This document shows, piece after piece, positions 1-4,797 of a stretch of DNA of 7,398 nucleotides. The notes under the pieces are model-generated. The model saw only the letters and a list, made by a program, of their open reading frames with translations, was not told the origin of the DNA and searched no databases. This DNA comes from Bacteroidales bacterium UBA1769 (GTDB lineage: Bacteria; Bacteroidota; Bacteroidia; Bacteroidales; UBA932): assembly GCA_002314725.1 (NCBI GenBank), contig DCGV01000045.1, positions 721 to 8,118 of the forward strand. The letters run 5' to 3'. Numbering within the stretch: position 1 is the first letter of the stretch; every line of letters begins with the position of its first letter. The translations under genes were made by a program, and so were the position numbers.

Positions 1-378
1 GGGGTAGCTGGTCTCGCCGCGCTTGTCCAACACGCTCAGCAGCGCCTTGAGCGAATACATGTTCGGGATGGCGGGCTCCAGGCGGAAATCTATCATATCG
101 TTGAAATGGTCTGTGCCTCCGCTGAGGACCATTATCGGCAGGTGCACGCCTGCGTTACGGAGCTCTATGCCTTCATTTGGGTATGCAACAGCCAGATAGT
201 CAGCACCTTCGCTTTCCATCACACGCGCAAACTGTGCTGCTCCGTGGCCGTATGCGTTGGCTTTGACCAGTACCAGCAGACGTGTTGTGGGATTAAGCAG
301 TGACCTATAATATTTATAGTTGTTGCGGCAGGCATCAAGACTGATTTCAAGCCGTGAGAAATCATCAGTTCTGTACAT
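1..378 (-). CDS. alr: alanine racemase, N-terminal part (runs off the left edge)
   Basis: This is the first 126 codons of a PLP-dependent alanine racemase, which interconverts L- and D-alanine in the cytoplasm and supplies D-Ala for peptidoglycan. The frame reads in from position 378 and is still open at base 1. The diagnostic element is VKANAYGHG at residues 38-46: K39 is the lysine expected to hold PLP as a Schiff base, at the numbering usual for the family, with Y43 also conserved. The order EISLDAC...N (11-20), the PLP motif, then YLAVAYPNEGIELRNAG and PIMVLSGG is the N-terminal TIM-barrel layout of Alr. ATG at 378 is chosen because it places the protein at the normal Alr start, an AAGGAG lies 10 nt upstream, and an in-frame TAA at 421-423 closes the frame. 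It is therefore not the MurF-Alr fusion common in Bacteroidota. The C-terminal domain and catalytic tyrosine lie outside the window. Confidence 0.93.
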   Translation of the reverse strand, partial: MYRTDDFSRLEISLDACRNNYKYYRSLLNPTTRLLVLVKANAYGHGAAQFARVMESEGADYLAVAYPNEGIELRNAGVHLPIMVLSGGTDHFNDMIDFRLEPAIPNMYSLKALLSVLDKRGETSYP

Positions 379-388
379 TTCCAATTTT

Positions 389-394
389 CTCCTT
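389..394 (-). promoter_or_regulatory. Shine-Dalgarno-like site of alr
   Basis: AAGGAG on the minus strand lies 10 nt before the ATG at 378. It is noteworthy because the other genes in the window have no comparable purine-rich site, as is usual in Bacteroidota. It supports the chosen alr start. The spacing is slightly long, so its strength is uncertain. Confidence 0.45.
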
Positions 395-407
395 GTGATT
401 GAGGTTG

Positions 408-415
408 CAAAAATA
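408..415 (-). promoter_or_regulatory. candidate Bacteroidota -7 promoter element for alr
   Basis: The minus strand reads TATTTTTG, an exact match to the Bacteroidota sigma-ABfr -7 consensus TAnnTTTG. It would place the transcript start near position 400, giving a leader of roughly 20 nt before the alr ATG. I could not find a TTTG (-33) at the expected 19-21 nt spacing; the nearest TTTG, within the palindrome, is only 12 nt away. The call therefore rests on one box in AT-rich DNA. Confidence 0.35.
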
Positions 416-424
416 ATTATTTAT

Positions 425-438
425 TCGCAAATTTGCGA
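425..438. promoter_or_regulatory. 14-bp perfect palindrome in the divergent intergenic region
   Basis: TCGCAAATTTGCGA is a perfect inverted repeat with no spacer. It sits in the 80-bp region between the divergent alr and zinc-peptidase genes, 20 bp before the peptidase ATG and just upstream of the candidate alr -7 box. Its size and place fit a binding site for a dimeric regulator controlling one or both genes. No T-run follows the arms, so it is not a terminator. The operator role is inference from symmetry and position only. Confidence 0.3.
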
Positions 439-458
439 GGATATAAAAATATTGTGAT

Positions 459-1142
459 ATGAAGCTTATTTGGATTGTGATGATTGCGGTGATGGTGCTG
501 AGCTATATTATTCAGCAGGTGCTCAACAGCCGCTTTGACAAGTACTCGAAGGTCGGCACCCCGGGCGGGATGACCGGTGCTGACGTTGCACGTAAAATGC
601 TATCTGATAATGGTATAACTGACGTTAAGGTGGAACATGTATCCGGAAAACTTACGGACCACTACAACCCTCAAACCAAAACTCTCAACCTCTCCGACGC
701 TGTTTACAGCTGCCCCAACATCGCCGCAGCCGCCGTTGCCGCCCATGAGTGCGGGCACGCCCTGCAGCACGCCAAGGGGTATGCTCCCCTCAAGCTGCGC
801 AGCAGTCTTGTCCCCGTGGTGTCCTTCGCCAGCAATTGGGTGCAGTGGGTGCTCCTGGCCGGAGTTATTTTCATCCAGACCTTTCCCGGCCTCATCTGGA
901 TTGGCATCGCTCTTTTTGCCTTCACCACCATTTTCAGCTTTGTCACCCTTCCTGTGGAGGTGAATGCTTCGCAAAGGGCTGTTGCCTGGCTCGCCCAGGC
1001 TCGTGTCGTGGATGGGGATACCAAACCTATGGCTGAAGATGCATTGCACTGGGCTGCATATACTTATGTGATAGCTGCAATAGGATCTCTGGCCACTCTC
1101 CTGTATTATATGATGATAGCTCTGGGAGGCAATCGAAGATAA
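459..1142 (+). CDS. YugP-type membrane zinc metallopeptidase (Zn_peptidase_2 family)
   Basis: A 227-residue integral membrane protein of the neutral zinc metallopeptidase family typified by Bacillus YugP. Residues 1-22 form an N-terminal membrane helix. The zinc site is HECGH at 96-100 within AAVAAHECGHALQHA: two histidine ligands with E97 as catalytic base. The likely third ligand is E167 in the LPVEVNAS segment (164-171), the position of the family's conserved PVE-x-x-AS motif. Two further hydrophobic stretches at about 129-163 and one at about 203-221 make it a multi-span protein. The length is normal for the family. ATG at 459 starts exactly at the hydrophobic helix, and no strong Shine-Dalgarno is present. 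The natural substrate is unknown; membrane protein quality control is a guess. It is probably cotranscribed with the gene 18 bp downstream. Confidence 0.9.
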   Translation: MKLIWIVMIAVMVLSYIIQQVLNSRFDKYSKVGTPGGMTGADVARKMLSDNGITDVKVEHVSGKLTDHYNPQTKTLNLSDAVYSCPNIAAAAVAAHECGHALQHAKGYAPLKLRSSLVPVVSFASNWVQWVLLAGVIFIQTFPGLIWIGIALFAFTTIFSFVTLPVEVNASQRAVAWLAQARVVDGDTKPMAEDALHWAAYTYVIAAIGSLATLLYYMMIALGGNRR

Positions 1143-1160
1143 TTGTTTTTCCGGTGGGCT

Positions 1161-2048
1161 ATGAAGGGGATGATTCTTGTTGTCCTCTCGTTCTGGGCGC
1201 TGTTCTGGAACGTGGAGAACTTTTTCGACTATTTTGACGGAGGATACTCATCCTCTGATTACGAATTCTCCTGGCAAGGTGCCAGACATTGGACCAAAAG
1301 GCGTTTTTACTCCAAGGCTGAAATGGTCGGCAAGACTGTCCTTTGGGCGGGGGCTCCGTGCGTAGTGGGTCTTGCGGAGGTGGAGAATTCGTTTGTTGTG
1401 AGTAAGATAGTGCGTAGCGAAGCACTGCGCAAGCTCAGCTACGGCTTTGTCCACTACGATTCCCCGGATCCTCGCGGGATTGATGTTGCACTTTTGTACC
1501 GCCGTGACTCGATGACTCTGGTGGGCAGCCGGGCGGTCCACCTTGATTCCCTGAAGACCCGGGACATCCTCTATGTGGAACTTGAGCGTATCTGCGATGG
1601 GGAGCACTGGCATTTCCTTGTGAACCACCACCCGTCAAAGTATGGCGGAATTGCTTCGCAGCAGCGCAGGGATATTGCGATGAGGGCACTGCTCCACTTG
1701 GAGGATTCACTTCGGAGAGAGGGTGCAATCAATATTGTGGCTATGGGGGATTTCAATGAGGTCCTCCCCGAAGATGCCGCCCTGCCCCTTGTCAACCTTG
1801 GAGTGCGCCTTTATGCCCCCGGGCGCGGAAGTATACGTTATCGCGGTGATTGGCAGCTGATTGACAATTTTCTTGTGAGTCGGGAACTCTCACAGAAGGG
1901 GGCGGAGATGGAAATACTGAGCCCTCCGTTTTTGTTGGAACGGGACAGGCAGTGGCCCGGGGACAAACCGCGGCGCACATATATAGGCCCCAGATATAAT
2001 GGGGGAGTGTCAGACCATTTGCCGGTGGGGCTCAGAGTGAAACATTAG
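1161..2048 (+). CDS. endonuclease/exonuclease/phosphatase (EEP) family protein
   Basis: A 295-residue protein of the EEP superfamily (DNase I/exonuclease III-like metal-dependent phosphoesterases). Motifs appear in family order: WNVENFFD (N17 and nearby), GLAEVEN with metal-binding E73, GIDVALLYR, NHHPSKYGG with H156/H157, MGDFNE with D197 and N199, LIDNFLVS, and a closing SDHLPV with D285/H286. The full active-site set is present, so it should be an active phosphodiesterase or phosphatase; DNA, RNA, lipid or small-molecule substrates cannot be told apart from sequence. I chose the ATG at 1161. A TTG at 1143, directly after the upstream stop, would add six residues but is less likely. The hydrophobic N-terminus runs straight into the first EEP strand with no visible signal-peptidase site, so export is doubtful. 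It lies 18 bp after the zinc peptidase and its stop overlaps the convergent ABC-F gene by 4 bp. Confidence 0.85.
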   Translation: MKGMILVVLSFWALFWNVENFFDYFDGGYSSSDYEFSWQGARHWTKRRFYSKAEMVGKTVLWAGAPCVVGLAEVENSFVVSKIVRSEALRKLSYGFVHYDSPDPRGIDVALLYRRDSMTLVGSRAVHLDSLKTRDILYVELERICDGEHWHFLVNHHPSKYGGIASQQRRDIAMRALLHLEDSLRREGAINIVAMGDFNEVLPEDAALPLVNLGVRLYAPGRGSIRYRGDWQLIDNFLVSRELSQKGAEMEILSPPFLLERDRQWPGDKPRRTYIGPRYNGGVSDHLPVGLRVKH

Positions 2049-3778
2049 ATGCAGGAAAGCTCGAGCCAGCGGAGTTCAGCCTCGTCAAGCTCATCCTTCA
2101 AAATGGCGTAACGCGCTGAGGCAGCACTGATTGCTGCTATGTCGGAGGAGCCGCCTCCAAGCAGGGCTTCGATTTCGCTCTTTTCCTTGCCGAGAGCTTC
2201 GATGCGCAGCTCCAGCTCTTCGAATTCCCGCTTTTCTTTGAACGAAAGCTTGCGTTTGACCTGGGTCTTGACTTTGCCGGACGCTTCTTCGCCGCTGCTT
2301 TGCTGCGCTGAGGATACAATCTTTGCCGATGCCTTCCTTTCGGCTTCAAGATCTGTGATGAAACTTCTGTACTCGCTGTATCCGCCGAGGAAATCCTTGA
2401 TTTGCCCTTCGCCGGTGAAAACCAGGAGATGATCCACGATTCTGTCCAGAAAATGGCGGTCGTGTGTGACGACGACAAGAGTGCCCTTGAAATCCAGAAG
2501 ATACTCTTCCAACACGTTTAATGTGATGATGTCCAGATCATTGGTAGGTTCGTCCAAGATCAGCATATTTGGATTCTGCATCAGAATCGTCAGAAGGTAA
2601 AGACGCCTTTTCTCTCCTCCGGACAGTCTGCCGACCTTGTTGGAGAACATATCGTGAGGGAAAAGAAACTTCCCGAGAAGGTGTGTGTCCGGTACGATGT
2701 CCATCACGGTGTCGTCGTCATTGAACTCGATGCCGCACTGTTTGTAGTAGCCTATCTTCAGCGATTCTCCTCTTTGGACCTGAGGCTCTGTTCCGGATAC
2801 CAGCAAATCTATGAAACTGGTCTTGCCAATACCGTTCGCTCCTACAATACCGACTCTTTCACCGCGCTGGAAATTATATGTGAAGTCCTTGACTATTAAC
2901 TTATTGTCATAGCCGAAAGAAAGGCCCTTGCAATCTATCACCTTACTGCCCATCCGGGCCAAGGTGCGCAGCTCATCCATTGACACCGTCCCGCGCGTGT
3001 ATGCCTGCTCCGCCCTGTCCTTGAGCTCCCAGAACGCCTGCTTGCGGTATTTGGCCTTCCCGCTTCGGGCGCAGGGAGTGGCATGCATCCACTCCAGCTC
3101 CCTCCGGAGAATGTTGCGGACCTTGTCCGTTTCGGCGTTGTAGTTGGCTATCCTTTCGTCGCGCTTTGTGAGGTAATTCTCGTAATCACCTTTGTATGTG
3201 TAGATTGCGCCGTGATCCATCTCCATCACGCTGTTGCATACCCTGTCCAGGAAATAGCGGTCGTGTGTCACCATGAAAAGGGTGCAGCGGGATTTCTTGA
3301 GCTCCTTCTCCAAGTATTCAATGCCGTCAACATCAAGATGGTTGGTGGGCTCGTCCATAATCAGGAATTCGGCCTGCTGGGCCAGCATTTTCGTGATGGC
3401 GACCCTTTTGATCTCTCCGCCGGAAAGCTCTGATATCTTTCTTTCCGGATTCAGGGAAAGCTCGGAAAGAATCCGGCGCGTACGTATTTCCTTTTCGAAA
3501 TCCTGATCGAACAGAATCTGGGCGATGGTTTTGTCCATTTCGAAGTCGGATTCCTGCTCCAGAAATGCTATCCTGATGTCTTTCAGAAACTTGATGCTCC
3601 CTCCCCGGTCGGACTTGTCCGTTCCGGCAAGTATTCTTAGAAGAGACGTTTTCCCAGTACCGTTGGGAGCCACAAGGGCGATTTTGTCGCCTTCGTTGAT
3701 ATTGAACGAAATATTCTCGAAAAGAATCTTGGGCCCGTAGGACTTGGAAAGATTGTCAACTTGGAGGAAAGAGGGCAT
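2045..3778 (-). CDS. uup: Uup-type ABC-F family ATPase
   Basis: A 577-residue soluble protein with two ABC ATPase domains and no membrane segment, as in the ABC-F family that acts on ribosomes. Domain 1 has a Walker A variant APNGTGKT (37-44), signature LSGGE (118-122) and Walker B LIMDEPTNHLD (139-149). Domain 2 has GANGIGKT (313-320), LSGGE (385-389) and LILDEPTNDLD (406-416). The linker at about 205-260, with RRELEWM and a CARSGKAKYRK stretch, corresponds to the P-site tRNA-interacting motif. A charged Uup-like C-terminal region, KLSFKEKREFEELE (510-523) onward, is predicted coiled coil and in E. coli Uup contributes to DNA binding. NDLD in domain 2 plus this tail favour Uup over EttA or resistance ABC-F proteins. 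The ATG at 3778 begins directly at the first domain. It lies 51 bp after the AraC-type gene on the same strand, so readthrough transcription is possible. Confidence 0.88.
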   Translation of the reverse strand: MPSFLQVDNLSKSYGPKILFENISFNINEGDKIALVAPNGTGKTSLLRILAGTDKSDRGGSIKFLKDIRIAFLEQESDFEMDKTIAQILFDQDFEKEIRTRRILSELSLNPERKISELSGGEIKRVAITKMLAQQAEFLIMDEPTNHLDVDGIEYLEKELKKSRCTLFMVTHDRYFLDRVCNSVMEMDHGAIYTYKGDYENYLTKRDERIANYNAETDKVRNILRRELEWMHATPCARSGKAKYRKQAFWELKDRAEQAYTRGTVSMDELRTLARMGSKVIDCKGLSFGYDNKLIVKDFTYNFQRGERVGIVGANGIGKTSFIDLLVSGTEPQVQRGESLKIGYYKQCGIEFNDDDTVMDIVPDTHLLGKFLFPHDMFSNKVGRLSGGEKRRLYLLTILMQNPNMLILDEPTNDLDIITLNVLEEYLLDFKGTLVVVTHDRHFLDRIVDHLLVFTGEGQIKDFLGGYSEYRSFITDLEAERKASAKIVSSAQQSSGEEASGKVKTQVKRKLSFKEKREFEELELRIEALGKEKSEIEALLGGGSSDIAAISAASARYAILKDELDEAELRWLELSCI

Positions 3779-3790
3779 CGGCAGAGATTG

Positions 3791-3822
3791 TGTGTTTTGA
3801 TTCCTGCGTTTTGATTCTTGTG
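3791..3822. repeat. 14-bp tandem repeat, about 2.3 copies, in the regulator-ABC-F gap
   Basis: On the plus strand the unit TGTGTTTTGATTCC (3791-3804) is followed by TGCGTTTTGATTCT (3805-3818), 12 of 14 bases identical, then the start of a third copy, TGTG (3819-3822). It fills most of the 51-bp gap between the AraC-type stop and the ABC-F ATG. An 8-bp palindrome GTGGCCAC (3820-3827) abuts it. Tandem direct repeats near a regulator gene can be binding sites, but the period is shorter than the roughly 21 bp usual for AraC-family half-sites, so function is open. Confidence 0.4.
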
Positions 3823-3829
3823 GCCACCA

Positions 3830-4726
3830 TTATTCTTTTTCGGCCTCGTCGTGAAGCTTGCGGAAATCCCTGGGAGTCAGGCCTGTTTGCTTCTTGAAAA
3901 AGCGTCCGAACTGTTTGCTGCCTGCGAAATTCAGCTTGGAAGATATGTCGTTGATAAGAAGATTGGGGTCAAGAAGCATTTTCTTGGCCTCTTTGGCCAA
4001 ATACTGGTCTATCCAATAGCCCGGAGACTTGCCGCTGGTTGTAAGAATGGAAATGTGCAGGTATTGCCTTGATACATTCAGCTTCTTGGAGTAATAGGAC
4101 AATTCGTGCTCTGTTTTGAAATATTTCTTCAGCAATTTGAAGAAGTTGGTGGAGACGATATTGTTGCGGCAGACCTCGGAATCCATTTTCTTAGGTATGA
4201 TTGTCTGTAGCGGGCCATAGAAGAAGGCAAGTGTGGCATATTCGGCGCAGGCAATCTGAAAATCGGGCCTTTTGGCTATATCGCGGAGTATGAAGACATA
4301 AATGTCGAGAGCACGGATACATTGTTCATCAAGGGGGACCACCGGATTCTTAATGATGGAGTATCGGATCTCATTTGTGCGCGGAGCGTCGTGGTACAGC
4401 ATCTCCATAAAGGAATCCGAAAATATGGCTGCTCTCTGTACGGAAAACGCGCTTGTTATGTTTGTGCGTATCTTCTGCCCCTGCAGATAAACTATCAGTG
4501 AGTGACCTTGTACCGGATAAACTGTGCCGTTCACTTCTATGGTGCCCTCACCGTCAATCACCTCAATGAAATAATTTCCAATTGAAGTGAACTCGTGATT
4601 TGAAACGGGCTCTACTGAAAATTCGTCAAGAAGAATGATCTCATTGTCATCTCCAAGAATGTGGCTTTCTTTCAATCTTCCGGTGACAAGATCGGCATAC
4701 TCGATCTTTGAATATTCATTTTTCAT
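3830..4726 (-). CDS. AraC-family transcriptional regulator with cupin-like sensor domain
   Basis: A 298-residue one-component regulator. The N-terminal part (about 30-110) reads as a cupin-type ligand-binding domain: YFIEVIDGEGTIEVNG (52-67) followed by YPVQGHSLIVYLQG (70-83) is the usual strand-turn pattern. The C-terminal about 95 residues form the AraC double helix-turn-helix. The first HTH lies around 207-230 (LSYYSKKLNVSRQYLH), followed by SGKSPGYWID; the second lies around 256-280 (LINDISSKLNFAGSKQFG, then RFFKKQTGLTPRDFRK). The SGKS-x-x-WI and EAK spacing is typical of Bacteroidota members. The ATG at 4726 is the only start giving a full sensor domain; no Shine-Dalgarno is seen. It lies 71 bp downstream of the glycoside-hydrolase-like gene on the same strand. 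Control of that gene by a sugar-derived ligand is the natural guess, but the ligand and targets are not readable from sequence. Confidence 0.88.
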   Translation of the reverse strand: MKNEYSKIEYADLVTGRLKESHILGDDNEIILLDEFSVEPVSNHEFTSIGNYFIEVIDGEGTIEVNGTVYPVQGHSLIVYLQGQKIRTNITSAFSVQRAAIFSDSFMEMLYHDAPRTNEIRYSIIKNPVVPLDEQCIRALDIYVFILRDIAKRPDFQIACAEYATLAFFYGPLQTIIPKKMDSEVCRNNIVSTNFFKLLKKYFKTEHELSYYSKKLNVSRQYLHISILTTSGKSPGYWIDQYLAKEAKKMLLDPNLLINDISSKLNFAGSKQFGRFFKKQTGLTPRDFRKLHDEAEKE

Positions 4727-4772
4727 TGTCGCGGTCGTAATTGTTCGGAATCAAACTATCAAATCAATCGGA

Positions 4773-4780
4773 CAAAGTTA
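4773..4780 (-). promoter_or_regulatory. candidate Bacteroidota -7 promoter element for the AraC-type gene
   Basis: The minus strand reads TAACTTTG, an exact match to the -7 consensus TAnnTTTG, in the 71-bp gap before the regulator. The transcript would start around 4765 with a leader of about 40 nt. No TTTG -33 box occurs at the expected distance; a T8 run occupies that stretch instead. It suggests that the regulator can be transcribed independently of the upstream gene. Confidence 0.35.
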
Positions 4781-4797
4781 TGAAAAAAAACTTAGTA

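Noticed and set aside
106..303. A 65-codon plus-strand frame opposite alanine racemase.
   Set aside because: It overlaps a clear Alr coding sequence carrying the PLP motif and has no features of its own.
600..1049. A 149-codon minus-strand frame and overlapping plus-strand frames within the zinc-peptidase gene.
   Set aside because: The translations are low-complexity antisense or frame-shifted products of the GC-rich peptidase gene, with no family motif.
2028..2078. GGCTC...GAGCC complementarity spanning the convergent stops, a possible shared terminator.
   Set aside because: The arms are only 5 bp with a loop of more than 25 nt and no flanking T-tract on either strand.
4781..4797. T8 run on the minus strand after the glycoside-hydrolase-like gene, a possible intrinsic terminator.
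   Set aside because: No GC-rich hairpin precedes the T-run; only weak 4-bp complementarities are found in the preceding 60 bp.
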